Source: Fragum whitleyi
Lineage: Eukaryota; Mollusca; Bivalvia; Cardiida; Cardiidae
Assembly (NCBI GenBank): GCA_948146395.1
Contig: OX411556.1
Span: 930,001-994,000 of the forward strand
DNA: 64,000 nt
Direction of reading: 5' to 3'
Position numbers and translations under genes: made by a program. Numbering within the stretch: position 1 is the stretch's first letter; each line of letters starts with the position of its first letter. The notes below the pieces were generated by a model. That model did not search any database and was not told where the DNA came from. It saw only the letters and a program-made list of their open reading frames with translations. Positions 23,801 to 38,689 of this stretch are shown one piece after another.

Positions 23801-26800
23801 TGCATTCATACCCACATCGCCCCAAACACTCGCGTTCGCTAGCTATGCATGTGCGCTTCAAATTGACACCGGTTTCGATGCCGTCTGATGCATCCGTCTG
23901 TGCGTTTATGCAGCATCCCTGACCCCTTGTTATTCGATTTAATAGTAATTATTTAATCCTGATTAAATGTTAAATATTTTGGGTACCCATTTTTCGATCG
24001 ACTGATGCGCCCATGCATTCATACCCACATCGCCCCAAACACTCGCGTTCGCTAGCTATGCATGTGCGCTTCAAATTGACACCGGTTTCGATGCCGTCTG
24101 ATGCATCCGTCTGTGCGTTTATGCAGCATCCCTGACCCCTTGTTTTTCGATTTAATAGTAATTATTTAATCCTGATTTAATGTTAAATATTTTGGGTACC
24201 CATTTTTCGATCGACTGATGCGCCCATGCATTCATACCCACATCGTCCCAAACACTCGCGTTCGCTAGCTATGCATGTGCGCTTCAAATTGACACTGGTT
24301 TCGATGCCGTCTGATGCATCCGTCTGTGCGTTTATGCAGCATCCCTGACCCCTTGTTATTCGATTTAATAGTAATTATTTAATCCTGATTTAATGTTAAA
24401 TATTTTGGGTACCCATTTTTCAATCGACTGATGCGCCCATGCATTCATACCCACATCGTCCCAAACACTCGCGTTCGCTAGCTATGCATGTGCGCTTCAA
24501 ATTGACACCGGTTTCGATGCCGTCTGATGCATCCGTCTGTGCGTTTATGCAGCATCCCTGACCCCTTGTTATTCGATTTAATAGTAATTATTTAATCCTG
24601 ATTTAATGTTAGATATTTTGGGTACCCATTTTTCGATCGACTGATGCGCCCATGCATTCATACCCACATCGTCCTAAACACGCGCGTTCACTAGCTATGC
24701 ATGTGCGCTTCAAATTGACACCGGTTTCGATGCCGTCTGATGCATCCGTCTGTGCGTTTATGCAGCATCCCTGACCCCTTGTTATTCGATTTAATAGTAA
24801 TTATTTAATCCTGATTTAATGTTAAATATTTTGGGTACCCATTTTTCGATCAACTGATGCGCCCATGCATTCATACCCACATCGCCCCAAACACGCGCGT
24901 TCGCTAGCTATGCATGTGCGCTTCAAATTGACACCGGTTTCGATGCCGTCTGATGCATCCATCTGTGCGTTTATGCAGCATCCCTGACCCCTTGTTATTC
25001 GATTTAATAGTAATTATTTAATCCTGATTTAATGTTAAATATTTTGGGTTCCCATTTTTCGATCGACTGATGCGCCCATGCATTCATACCCACATCGTCC
25101 CAAACACTCGCGTTCGCTATCTATGCATGTGCGCTTCAAATTGATACCGGTTTCGATGCCGTCTGATGCATTCGTCTGGGCGTTTATGCAGCATCCCTGA
25201 CCCCTTGTTATTCGATTTAATAGTAATTATTTAATCCTGATTTAATGTTAATTATTTTGGGTACCCATTTTTCGATCGACTGATGCGCCCATGCATTCAT
25301 ACCCACATCGTCTCAAACACGCGCGTTCACTAGCTATGCATGTGTGCTTCAAATTGACACCGGTTTCGATGCCGTCTGATGCATCCGTCTGGGCGTTTAT
25401 GCAACATCCCTGACCCCTTGTTATTCGATTTAATAGTAATATTTAATCCTGATTTAATGTTAAATATTTTGGGTACCCATTTTTCGATCGACTAATGCGC
25501 CCATGCATTCATACCCACATCGTCCCAAACACGCGCGTTCACTAGCTATGCATGTGCGCTTCAAATTGACACCGGTTTCGATGCCGTCTGATGCATCCGT
25601 CTGTGCGTTTATGCAGCATCCCTGACCCCTTGTTATTCGATTTAATAGTAATTATTTAATCCTAATTTAATGTTAAATATTTTGGGTACCCATTTTTCGA
25701 TCGACTGATGCGCCCATGCATTCATACCCACATCGCCCCAAACACGCGCGTTCGCTAGCTATGCATGTGCGCTTCAAATTGACACCGGTTTCGATGCCGT
25801 CTGATGCCTCCGTCTGTGCGTTTATGCAGCATCCCTGACCCCTTGTTATTCGATTTAATAGTAATTATTTAATCCTGATTTAATGTTAAATATTTTGGGT
25901 ACCCATTTTTCGATCGACTGATGCGCCCATGCATTCATACCCACATCGTCCCAAACACTCGCGTTCGCTAGCTATGCATGTGCGCTTCAAATTGACACCG
26001 GTTTCGATGCCGTCTGATGCATCCGTCTGTGCGTTTATGCATCATCCCTGACCCCTTGTTATTCGATTTAATAGTAATTATTTAATCCTGATTTAATGTT
26101 AAATATTTTGGGTACCCATTTTTCGATCGACTGATGCGCCCATGCATTCATACCCACATCGTCCCAAACACTCGCGTTCGCTAGCTATGCATGTGCGCTT
26201 CAAATTGACACCGGTTTCGATGCCGTCTGATGCATCCGTCTGTGCGTTTATGCAGCATCCCTGACCCCTTGTTATTCGATTTAATAGTAATTATTTAATC
26301 CTGATTTAATGTTAAATATTTTGGGTACCCATTTTTCGATCGACTGATGCGCCCATGCATTCATACCCACATCGCCCCAAACACGCGCGTTCGCTAGCTA
26401 TGCATGTGCGCTTCAAATTGACACCGGTTTCGATGCCGTCTGATGCATCTGTCTGTGCGTTTATGCAGCATCCCTGACCCCTTGTTATTCGATTTAATAG
26501 TAATTATTTAATCCTGATTTAATGTTAAATATTTTGGGTACCCATTTTTCGATCGACTGATGCGCCCATGCATTCTTTCCCACATCGTCACAAACACTCG
26601 TGTTCGCTAGCTATGCATGTGCGCTTCAAATTGACACCGGTTTCGATGCCGTCTGATGCATCCGTCTGGGCGTTTATGCAGCATCCCTGACCCCTTGTTA
26701 TTCGATTTAATAGTAATTATTTAATCCTGATTTAATGTTAAATATTTTGGGTACCCATTTTTCGATCGACTGATGCGCCCATGCATTCATACCCACATCG

Positions 26801-29800
26801 TCCCAAACACGCGCGTTCACTAGCTATGCATGTGCGCTTCAAATTGACACCGGTTTCGATGCCGTCTGATGCATCCGTCTGTGCGTTTATGCAGCATCCC
26901 TGACCCCTTGTTATTCGATTTAATAGTAATTATTTAATCCTGATTTAATGTTAAATATTTTGGGTACCCATTTTTCGATCGACTGATGCGCCCATGCATT
27001 CATACCCACATCGTCCCAAACACGCGCGTTCACTAGCTATGCATGTGCGCTTCAAATTGACACCGGTTTCGATGCCGTCTGATGCATCCGTCTGTGCGTT
27101 TATGCAGCATCCCTGACCCCTTGTTATTCGATTTAATAGTAATTATTTAATCCTGATTTAATGTTAAATATTTTGGGTACCCATTTTTCGATCGACTGAT
27201 GCGCCCATGCATTCATACCCACATCGCCCCAAACACGCGCGTTCGCTAGCTATGCATGTGCGCTTCAAATTGACACCGGTTTCGATGCCGTCTGATGCAT
27301 CCGTCTGTGCGTTTATGCAGCATCCCTGACCCCTTGTTATTCGATTTAATAGTAATCATTTAATCCTGATTTAATGTTAAATATTTTGGGTACCCATTTT
27401 TCGATCGACTGATGCGCCCATGCATTCATACCCACATCGTCCCAAACACTCGCGTTCGCTAGCTATGCATGTGCGCTTCAAATTGACACCGGTTTCGATG
27501 CCGTCTGATGCATCCGTCTGTGCGTTTATGCAGCATCCCTGACCCCTTGTTATTCGATTTAATAGTAATTATTTAATCCTGATTTAATGTTAAATATTTT
27601 GGGTACCCATTTTTCGATCGACTGATGCGCCCATGCATTCATACCCACATCGTCCCAAACACTCGCGTTCGCTAGCTATGCATGTGCGCTTCAAATTGAC
27701 ACCGGTTTCGATGCCGTCTGATGCATCCGTCTGTGCGTTTATGCAGCATCCCTGACCCCTTGTTATTCGATTGAATAGTAATTATTTAATCCTGATTTAA
27801 TGTTAAATATTTTGGGTACCCATTTTTCGATCGACTGATGCGCCCATGCATTCATACCCACATCGTCCCAAACACGCGCGTTCACTAGCTATGCATGTGC
27901 GCTTCAAATTGACACCGGTTTCGATGCCGTCTGATGCATCCGTCTGTGCGTTTATGCAGCATCCCTGACCCCTTGTTATTCGATTTAATAGTAATTATTT
28001 AATCCTGATTTAATGTTAAATATTTTGGGTACCCATTTTTCGATCGACTGATGCGCCCATGCATTCATACCCACATCGTCCCAAACACTCGCGTTTGCTA
28101 GCTATGCATGTGCGCTTCAAATTGACACCGGTTTCGATGCCGTCTGATGCATCCGTCTGTGCGTTTATGCAGCATCCCTGACCCCTTGTTATTCGATTTA
28201 ATAGTAATTATTTAATCCTGATTTAATGTTAAATATTTTGGGTACCCATTTTTCGATCGACTGATGCGCCCATGCATTCATACCCACATCGTCCCAAACA
28301 CTCGCGTTCTCTAGCTATGCATGTGCGCTTCAAATTGACACCGGTTTCGATGCCGTCTGATGCATCCGTCTGTGCGTTTATGCAGCATCCCTGACCCCTT
28401 GTTATTCGATTTAATAGTAATTATTTAATCCTGATTTAATGTTAAATATTTTGGGTACCCATTTTTCGATCGACTGATTCGCCCATGCATTCATACCCAC
28501 ATCGTCCTAAACACGCGCGTTCACTAGCTATGCATGTGCGCTTCAAATTGACACCGGTTTCGATGCCGTCTGATGCATCCGTCTGTGCGTCTATGCAGCA
28601 TCCCTGACCCCTTGTTATTCGATTTAATAGTAATTATTTAATCCTGATTTAATGTTAAATATTTTGGGTACCCATTTTTCGATCGACTGATGCGCCCATG
28701 CATTCATACCCACATCGTCCCAAACACTCGCGTTCGCTAGCTATGCATGTGCGCGTCAAATTGACACCGGTTTCGATGCCGTCTGATGCATCCGTCTGTG
28801 CGTTTATGCAGCATCCCTGACCCCTTGTTATTCGATTTAATAGTAATTATTTAATCCTAATTTATTGTTAAATATTTTGGGTACCCATTTTTCGATCGAC
28901 TGATGCGCCCATGCATTCATACCCACATCGTCCCAAACACTCGCGTTCGCTAGCTATGCATGTGCGCTTCAAATTGACACCGGTTTCGATGCCGTCTGAT
29001 GCATCCGTCTGTGCGTTTATGCAGCATCCCTGACCCCTTGTTATTCGATTTAATAGTAATTATTTAATCCTGATTTAATGTTAAATATTTTGGGTACCCA
29101 TTTTTCGATCGACTGATGCGCCCATGCATTCATACCCACATCGTCCCAAACACGCGCGTTCACTAGCTATGCATGTGCGCTTTAAATTGACACCGGTTTC
29201 GATGCCTTTGATGCATCCGTCTGTGCGTTTATGCAGCATCCCTGACCCCTTGTTATTCGATTTAATAGTAATTATTTAATCCTGATTTAATGTTAACTAT
29301 TTTGGGTACCCATTTTTCGATCGACTGATGCGCCCATGCATTCATACCCACATCGTCCCAAACACTCGCGTTCGCTAGCTATGCATGTGCGCTTCAAATT
29401 GACACCGGTTTCGATGCCGTCTGATGCATCCGTCTGTGCGTTTATGCAGCATCCCTGACCCCTTGTTATTCGATTTAATAGTAATTATTTAATCCTGATT
29501 TAATGTTAAATATTTTGGGTACCAATTTTTCGATCGACTGATGCGCCCATGCATTCATACCCACATCGTCCCAAACACTCGCGTTCGCTAGCTATGCATG
29601 TGCGCTTCAAATTGACACCGGTTTCAATGCCGTCTGGTGCATCCGTCTGTGCGTTTATGCAGCATCCCTGACCCCTTGTTATTCGATTTAATAGTAATTA
29701 TTTAATCCTGATTTAATGTTAAATATTTTGGGTATCCATTTTTCGATCGACTGATGCGCCCATGCATTTATACCCACATCGTCCTAACCACGCGCGTGCA

Positions 29801-30486
29801 CTAGCTATGCATGTGCGCTTCAAATTGACACCGGTTTCGATGCCGTCTGATGCATCCGTCTGTGCGTTTATGCAGCATCCCTGACCCCTTGTTATTCGAT
29901 TTAATAGTAATTATTTAATCCTGATTTAATGTTAAATATTTTGGGTACCCATTTTTCGATCGACTGATGCGCCCATGCATTCATACCCACATCGTCCCAA
30001 ACACTCGCGTTTGCTAGCTATGCATGTGCGCTTCAAATTGACACCGGTTTCGATGCCGTCTGATGCATCCGTCTGTGCGTTTATGCAGCATCCCTGACAA
30101 CTTGTTATTCGATTTAATAGTAATTATTTAATCCTAATTTAATGTTAAATATTTTGGGTACCCATTTTTCGATCGACTGATGCGCCCATGCATTCATACC
30201 CACATCGTCCCAAACACTCGCGTTCGCTAGCTATGCATGTGCGCTTCAAATTGACACCGGTTTCGATGCCGTCTGATGCATCCGTCTGTGCGTTTATGCA
30301 GCATCCCTGACCCCTTGTTATTCGATTTAATAGTAATTATTTAATCCTGATTTAATGTTAAATATTTTGGGTACCCATTTTTCGATCGACTGATGCGCCC
30401 ATGCATTCATACCCACATTGTCCCAAACACGCTCGTTCACTAGCTATGCATGTGCGCTTTAAATTGACACCGGTTTCGATGCCGTA

Positions 30487-31348
30487 TGATGCATCCGTCT
30501 GTGCGTTTATGCAGCATCCCTGACCCCTTGTTATTCGAATTAATAGTAATTATTTAATCCTGATTTAATGTTAAATATTTTGGGTACCCATTTTTCGATC
30601 GACTGATGCGCCCATGCATTCATACCCACATCGTCCCAAACACTCGCGTTCGCTAGCTATGCATGTGCGCTTCAAATTGACACCGGTTTCGATGCCGTCT
30701 GATGCATCCGTCTGTGCGTTTATGCAGCATCCCTGACCCCTTGTTATTCGATTTAATAGTAATTATTTAATCCTGATTTAATGTTAACTATTTTGGGTAC
30801 CCATTTTTCGATCGACTGATGCGCCCATGCATTCATACCCACATCGCCCCAAACACGCGCGTTCGCTAGCTATGCATGTGCGCTTCAAATTGACACCGGT
30901 TTCGATGCCGTCTGATGCATCCGTCTGTGCGTTTATGCAGCATCCCTGACCCCTTGTTATTCGAATTAATAGTAATTATTTAATCCTGATTTAATGTTAA
31001 ATATTTTGGGTACCCATTTTTCGATCGACTGATGCGCCCATGCATTCATACCCACATCGTCCCAAACACTCGCGTTCGCTAGCTATGCATGTGCGCTTCA
31101 AATTGACACCGGTTTCGATGCCGTCTGATGCATCCGTCTGTGCGTTTATGCAGCATCCCTGACCCCTTGTTATTCGATTTAATAGTAATTATTTAATCCT
31201 GATTTAATGTTAACTATTTTGGGTACCCATTTTTCGATCGACTGATGCGCCCATGCATTCATACCCACATCGCCCCAAACACGCGCGTTCGCTAGCTATG
31301 CATGTGCGCTTCAAATTGACACCGGTTTCGATGCCGTCTGATGCATCC
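30487..31348 (+). repeat. Two-monomer (426 bp) tandem duplication
   Basis: CGAATTAATAG near 30536 recurs near 30962, and GTTAACTATT near 30783 recurs near 31209. Both offsets are 426 (2 x 213). The duplicated tract runs from about 30487-30922 to 30913-31348. It is bounded on the left by GCCGTATGAT (near 30481) and on the right by CATCCATCTG (near 31345). This gives an alternating A-C-A-C class order at the spot. Confidence 0.85.
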
Positions 31349-34300
31349 ATCTGTGCGTTTATGCAGCATCCCTGACCCCTTGTTATTCGATTTAATATTA
31401 ATTATTTAATCCTGATTTAATGTTAAATATTTTGGGTACCCATTTTTCGATCGACTGATGCGCCCATGCATTCATACCCACATCGTCCCAAACACTCGCG
31501 TTCGCTAGCTATGCATGTGCGCTTCAAATTGACACCGGTTTCGATGCCGTCTGATGCATCCGTCTGTGAGTTTATGCAGCATCCCTGACCCCTTGTTATT
31601 CGATTTAATAGTAATTATTTAATCCTGATTTAATGTTAAATATTTTGGGTACCCATTTTCGATCGACTGATGCGCCCATGCATTCATACCCACATCGTCC
31701 CAAACACTCGCGTTCGCTAGCTTTGCATGTGCGCTTCAAATTGACACCGGTTTCGATGCCGTCTGATGCATCCGTCTGTGCGTTTATGCAGCATCCCTGA
31801 CCCCTTGTTATTCGATTTAATAGTAATTATTCAATCCTGATTTAATGTTAAATATTTTGGGTACCCATTTTTCGATCGACTGATGCGCCCATGCATTCAT
31901 ACCCACATCGTCCCAAACACGCGCGTTCACTAGCTATGCATGTGCGCTTCAAATTGACACCGGTTTCGATGCCGTCTGATGCATCCGTCTGTGCGGCTAT
32001 GCAGCATCCCTGACCCCTTGTTATTCGATTTAATAGTAATTATTTAATCCTGATTTAATGTTAAATATTTTGGGTACCCATTTTTCGATCGACTGATGCG
32101 CCCATGCATTCATACCCATATCGTCCCAAACACTCGCGTTCGCTAGCTTTGCATGTGCGCTTCAAATTGACACCGGTTTCGATGCCGTCTGATGCATCCG
32201 TCTGTGCGTTTATGCAGCATCCCTGACCCCTTGTTATTCGATTTAATAGTAATTATTTAATCCTGATTTAATGTTAAATATTTTGGGTACCCATTTTTCG
32301 ATCGACTGATGCGCCCATGCATTCATACCCACATCGTCCCAAACACTCGCGTTCACTAGCTATGCATGTGCGCTTCAAATTGACACCGGTTTCGATGCCG
32401 TCTGATGCATCCGTCTGTGCGTTTATGCAGCATCCCTGACCCCTTGTTATTCGATTTAATAGTAATTATTTAATCCTGATTTAATGTTAAATATTTTGGG
32501 TACCCATTTTTCGATCGACTGATGCGCCCATGCATTCATACCCACATCGCCCCAAACACGCGCGTTCGCTAGCTATGCATGTGCGCTTCAAATTGACACC
32601 GGTTTCGATGCCGTCTGATGCATCCGTCTGTGCGGCTATGCAGCATCCCTGACCCCTTGTTATTCGATTTAATAGTAATTATTTAATCCTGATTTAATGT
32701 TAAATATTTTGGGTACCCATTTTTCGATCGACTGATGCGCCCATGCATTCATACCCACATCGTCCCAAACACTCGCGTTCGCTAGCTATGCATGTGCGCT
32801 TCAATTTGACACCGGTTTCGATGCCGTCTGATGCATCCGTCTGTGCGTTTATGCAGCATCCCTGACCCCTTGTTATTCGATTTAATAGTAATTATTTAAT
32901 CCTGATTTAATGTTAAATATTTTGGGTACCCATTTTTCGATCGACTGATGCGCCCATGCATTCATACCCACATCGTCGCAAGCACGCGCGTTCACTTGCT
33001 ATGCATGTGCGCTTCAAATTGACACCGGTTTCGATGCCGTCTGATGCATCCGTCTGTGCGTTTATGCAGCATCCCTGACCCCTTGTTATTCGATTTAATA
33101 GTAATTATTTAATCCTGATTTAATGTTAAATATGTTGGGTACCCATTTTTCGATCGACTGATGCGCCCATGCATTCATACCCACATCGTCCCAAACACTC
33201 GCGTTCGCTAGCTATGCATGTGCGCTTCAAATTGACACCGGTTTCGATGCCGTCTGATGCATCCGTCTGTGCGTTTATGCAGCATCCCTGACCCCTTGTT
33301 ATTCGATTTAATAGTAATTATTTAATCCTGATTTAATGTTAAATATTTTGGGTACCCATTTTTCGATCGACTGATGCGCCCATGCATTCATACCCATATC
33401 GCCCCAAACACTCGCGTTCGCTAGCTATGCATGTGCGCTTCAAATTGACACCGGTTTCGATGCCGTCTGATGCATCCGTCTGTGCGTTTATGCAGCATTC
33501 CTGACCCCTTGTTATTCGATTTAATAGTAATTATTTAATCCTGATTTAATGTTAAATATTTTGGGTACCCATTTTTCGATCGACTGATGCGCCCATGCAT
33601 TCATACCCACATCGTCCCAAACACTCGCGTTCGCTAGCTATGCATGTGCGCTTCAAATTGACACCGGTTTCGATGCCGTCTGATGCATCCGTCTGTGCGT
33701 TTATGCAGCATCCCTGACCCCTTGTTATTCGATTTAATAGTAATTATTTAATCCTGATTTAATGTAAAATATTTTGGGTACCCATTTTTCGATTGACTGA
33801 TGCGCCCATGCATTCATACCCACATCGTCCCAAACACGCGCGTTCACTAGCTATGCATGTGCGCTTCAAATTGACACCGGTTTCGATGCCGTCTGATGCA
33901 TCCGTCTGTGCGTTTATGCAGCATCCCTGACCCCTTGTTATTCGATTTAATAGTAATTATTTAATCCTGATTTAATGTTAAATATTTTGGGTACCCATTT
34001 TTCGATCGACTGATGCGCCCATGCATTCATACCCACATCGTCCCAAACACTCGCGTTCGCTAGCTATGCATGTGCGCTTCAAATTGACACCGGTTTCGAT
34101 GCCGTCTGATGCATCCGTCTGTGCGTTTATGCAGCATCCCTGAGCCCTTGTTATTCGATTTAATAGTAATTATTTAATCCTGATTTAATGTTAAATATTT
34201 TGGGTACCCATTTTTCGATCGACTGATGCGCCCATGCATTCATACCCACATCGTCCCAAACACGCGCGTTCACTAGCTATGCCTGTGCGCTTCAAATTGA

Positions 34301-34850
34301 CACCGGTTTCGATGCCGTCTGATGCATCCGTCTGTGCGTTTATGCAGCATCCCTGACCCCTTGTTATTCGATTTAATAGTAATTATTCAATCCTGATTTA
34401 ATGTTAAATATTTTGGGTACCCATTTTTCGATCGACTGATGCGCCCATGCATTCATACCCACATCGTCCCAAACACGCGCGTTCACTAGCTATGCATGTG
34501 CGCTTCAAATTGACACCGGTTTCGATGCCGTCTGATGCATCCGTCTGTGCGTTTATGCAGCATCCCTGACCCCTTGTTATTCGATTTAATAGTAATTATT
34601 TAATCCTGATTTAATGTTAAATATTTTGGGTACCCATTTTTCGATCGACTGATGCGCCGATGCATTCATACCCACATCGCCCAAAACACGCGCGTTCGCT
34701 AGCTATGCATGTGCGCTTCAAATTGACACCGGTTTCGATGCCGTCTGATGCATCCGTCTGTGCGTTTATGCAGCATCCCTGACCCCTTGTTATTCGATGT
34801 AATAGTAATTATTTAATCCTGATTTAATGTTAAATATTTTGGGTACCCAT

Positions 34851-36454
34851 TTTTCGATCGACTGATGCGCCCATGCATTCATACCCACATCGTCCCAAAC
34901 ACTCGCGTTCGCTAGCTATGCATGTGCGCTTCAAATTGACACCGGTTTCGATGCCGTCTGATGCATCCGTCTGTGCGTTTATGCAGCATCGCTGACCCCT
35001 TGTTATTCGATTTAATAGTAATTATTTAATCCTGATTTAATGTTAAATATTTTGGGTACCCATTTTTCGATCGACTGATGCGCCCATGCATTCATACCCA
35101 CATCGTCCCAAACACTCGCGTTCGCTAGCTATGCATGTGCGCTTCAAATTGACACCGGTTTCGATGCCGTCTGATGCATCCGTCTGTGCGTTTATGCAGC
35201 ATCCCTGACCCCTTGTTATTCGATTTAATAGTAATTATTTAATCCTGATTTAATGTTAAATATTTTGGGTACCCATTTTTCGATTGACTGATGCGCCCAT
35301 GCATTCATACCCACATCGTCCCAAACACGCGCGTTCACTAGCTATGCATGTGCGCTTCAAATTGACACCGGTTTCGATGCCGTCTGATGCATCCGTCTGT
35401 GCGTTTATGCAGCATCCCTGACCCCTTGTTATTCGATTTAATAGTAATTATCTAATCCTGATTTAATGTTAAATATTTTGGGTACCCATTTTTCGATCGA
35501 CTGATGCGCCCATGCATTCATACCCACATCGCCCCAAACACGCGCGTTCGCTAGCTATGCATGTGCGCTTCAAATTGACACCGGTTTCGATGCCGTCTGA
35601 TGCATCCGTCTCTGCGTTTATACAGCATTCCTGACCCCTTGTTATTCGATTCAATAGTAATTATTTAATCCTGATTTAATGTTAAATATTTTGGGTACCC
35701 ATTTTTCGATCGACTGATGCGCCCATGCATTCATACCCTCATCGTCCCAAACACGCGCGTTCACTAGCTATGCATGTGCGCTTCAAATTGACACCGGTTT
35801 CGATGCCGTCTGATGCATCCGTCTGTGCATTTATGCAGCATCCCTGACCCCTTGTTATTCGATTTAATAGTAATTATTTAATCCTGATTTAATGTTAAAT
35901 ATTTTGGGTACCCATTTTTCGATCGACTGATGCGCCCATGCATTCATACCCACATCGCCCCAAACACGCGCGTTCGCTAGCTATGCATGTGCGCTTCAAA
36001 TTGACACCGGTTTTGATGCCGTCTGATGCATCCGTCTGTGCGTTTATGCAGCATCCCTGACCCCTTGTTATTCGATTTAATAGTAATTATTTAATCCTGA
36101 TTTAATGTTAAATATTTTGGGTACCCATTTTCCGATCGACTGATGCGCCCATGCACTCATACCCCTATCGTCCCAAACACGCACGTTCACTAGCTATGCA
36201 TGTGCGCTTCAAATTGACACCGGTTTCGATGCCGTCTGATGCATCCGTCTGTGCGTTTATGCAGCATCCCTGACCCCTTGTTATTCGATTTAATAGTAAT
36301 TATTTAATCCTGATTTAATGTTAAATATTTTGGGTACCAATTTTTCGATCGACTGATGCGCCCATGCATTCATACCCACATCGTCCCAAACACTCGCGTT
36401 CGCTAGCTATGCATGTGCGCTTCAAATTGACACCGGTTTCGATGCCGTCTGATG
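34851..36454 (+). repeat. Seven-monomer (1491 bp) duplication, copy 1
   Basis: This matches 36342-37945 at an offset of exactly 1491 (7 x 213). Shared ordered markers are GCATCGCTGACC (34985), CGATTGACTG (35281), TATCTAATCC (35449), GTCTCTGCGTTTATACAGC (35608), TACCCTCATC (35735), TGTGCATTTATG (35823), TTTTGATGCC (36010), TTTCCGATCG (36129) and GCACGTTCAC (36181). One visible difference is ACCCCTATCG here (near 36161) against ACCCACATCG in copy 2. The matching tracts overlap by about 110 bases, as expected for a tandem duplication. Confidence 0.93.
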
Positions 36455-37945
36455 CATCCGTCTGTGCGTTTATGCAGCATCGCTGACCCCTTGTTATTCG
36501 ATTTAATAGTAATTATTTAATCCTGATTTAATGTTAAATATTTTGGGTACCCATTTTTCGATCGACTGATGCGCCCATGCATTCATACCCACATCGTCCC
36601 AAACACTCGCGTTCGCTAGCTATGCATGTGCGCTTCAAATTGACACCGGTTTCGATGCCGTCTGATGCATCCGTCTGTGCGTTTATGCAGCATCCCTGAC
36701 CCCTTGTTATTCGATTTAATAGTAATTATTTAATCCTGATTTAATGTTAAATATTTTGGGTACCCATTTTTCGATTGACTGATGCGCCCATGCATTCATA
36801 CCCACATCGTCCCAAACACGCGCGTTCACTAGCTATGCATGTGCGCTTCAAATTGACACCGGTTTCGATGCCGTCTGATGCATCCGTCTGTGCGTTTATG
36901 CAGCATCCCTGACCCCTTGTTATTCGATTTAATAGTAATTATCTAATCCTGATTTAATGTTAAATATTTTGGGTACCCATTTTTCGATCGACTGATGCGC
37001 CCATGCATTCATACCCACATCGCCCCAAACACGCGCGTTCGCTAGCTATGCATGTGCGCTTCAAATTGACACCGGTTTCGATGCCGTCTGATGCATCCGT
37101 CTCTGCGTTTATACAGCATTCCTGACCCCTTGTTATTCGATTCAATAGTAATTATTTAATCCTGATTTAATGTTAAATATTTTGGGTACCCATTTTTCGA
37201 TCGACTGATGCGCCCATGCATTCATACCCTCATCGTCCCAAACACGCGCGTTCACTAGCTATGCATGTGCGCTTCAAATTGACACCGGTTTCGATGCCGT
37301 CTGATGCATCCGTCTGTGCATTTATGCAGCATCCCTGACCCCTTGTTATTCGATTTAATAGTAATTATTTAATCCTGATTTAATGTTAAATATTTTGGGT
37401 ACCCATTTTTCGATCGACTGATGCGCCCATGCATTCATACCCACATCGCCCCAAACACGCGCGTTCGCTAGCTATGCATGTGCGCTTCAAATTGACACCG
37501 GTTTTGATGCCGTCTGATGCATCCGTCTGTGCGTTTATGCAGCATCCCTGACCCCTTGTTATTCGATTTAATAGTAATTATTTAATCCTGATTTAATGTT
37601 AAATATTTTGGGTACCCATTTTCCGATCGACTGATGCGCCCATGCACTCATACCCACATCGTCCCAAACACGCACGTTCACTAGCTATGCATGTGCGCTT
37701 CAAATTGACACCGGTTTCGATGCCGTCTGATGCATCCGTCTGTGCGTTTATGCAGCATCCCTGACCCCTTGTTATTCGATTTAATAGTAATTATTTAATC
37801 CTGATTTAATGTTAAATATTTTGGGTACCAATTTTTCGATCGACTGATGCGCCCATGCATTCATACCCACATCGTCCCAAACACTCGCGTTCGCTAGCTA
37901 TGCATGTGCGCTTCAAATTGACACCGGTTTCGATGCCGTCTGATG
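36342..37945 (+). repeat. Seven-monomer (1491 bp) duplication, copy 2
   Basis: It carries the marker series of copy 1 shifted by exactly 1491 bases, including the T-to-C change at 37143 that creates a minus-strand TTG. The match ends near 37946 (GCACCCGTCTG) and 37970. The small number of differences over about 1.5 kb implies a recent event compared with the 16-monomer duplication at 40-45 kb. Confidence 0.93.
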
Positions 37946-38689
37946 CACCCGTCTGTGCGTTTATACAGCATCCCTGACCCCTTGTTATTCGATTTAATAG
38001 TAATTATTTAATCCTGATTTAATGTTAAATATTTTGGGTACCCATTTTTCGATCGACTGATGCGCCCATGCATTCATACCCACATCGCCCCAAACACGTG
38101 CGTTCGCTAGCTATGCATGTGCGCTTCAAATTGACACCGGTTTCGATGCCGTCTGATGCATCCGTCGGTGCGTTTATGCAGCATCCCTGACCCCTTGTTA
38201 TTCGATTTAATAGTAATTATTTAATCCTGATTTAATGTTAAATATTTTGGGTACCCATTTTTCGATCGACTGATGCGCCCATGCATTCATACCCACATCG
38301 TCCCAAACACTCGCGTTCGCTAGCTATGCATGTGCGCTTCAAATTGACACCGGTTTCGATGCCGTCTGATGCATCCGTCTGTGCGTTTATGCAGCATCCC
38401 TGACCCCTAATTATTCGATTTAATAGTAATTATTTAATCCTGATTTAATGTTAAATATTTTGGGTACCCATTTTTCGATCGACTGATGCGCCCATGCATT
38501 CATACCCACATCGTCCCAAACACTCGCGTTCGCTAGCTATGCATGTGCGCTTCAAATTGACACCGGTTTCGATGCCGTCTGATGCATCCGTCTGTGCGTT
38601 TATGCAGCATCCCTGACCCCTTGTTATTCGATTTAATAGTACTTATTTAATCCTAATTTAATGTTAAATATTTTGGGTACCCATTTTTC

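Noticed and set aside
35469..35654. Minus-strand 61-codon open frame
   Set aside because: A T-to-C change at 35652 creates a TTG that lets the frame be called. The rest is ordinary monomer sequence. It is a shadow of the repeat and not a gene.
36960..37145. Identical 61-codon open frame on the minus strand
   Set aside because: It is the 1491-bp duplicate of the frame at 35469-35654, so its conservation reflects segmental duplication and not protein selection.
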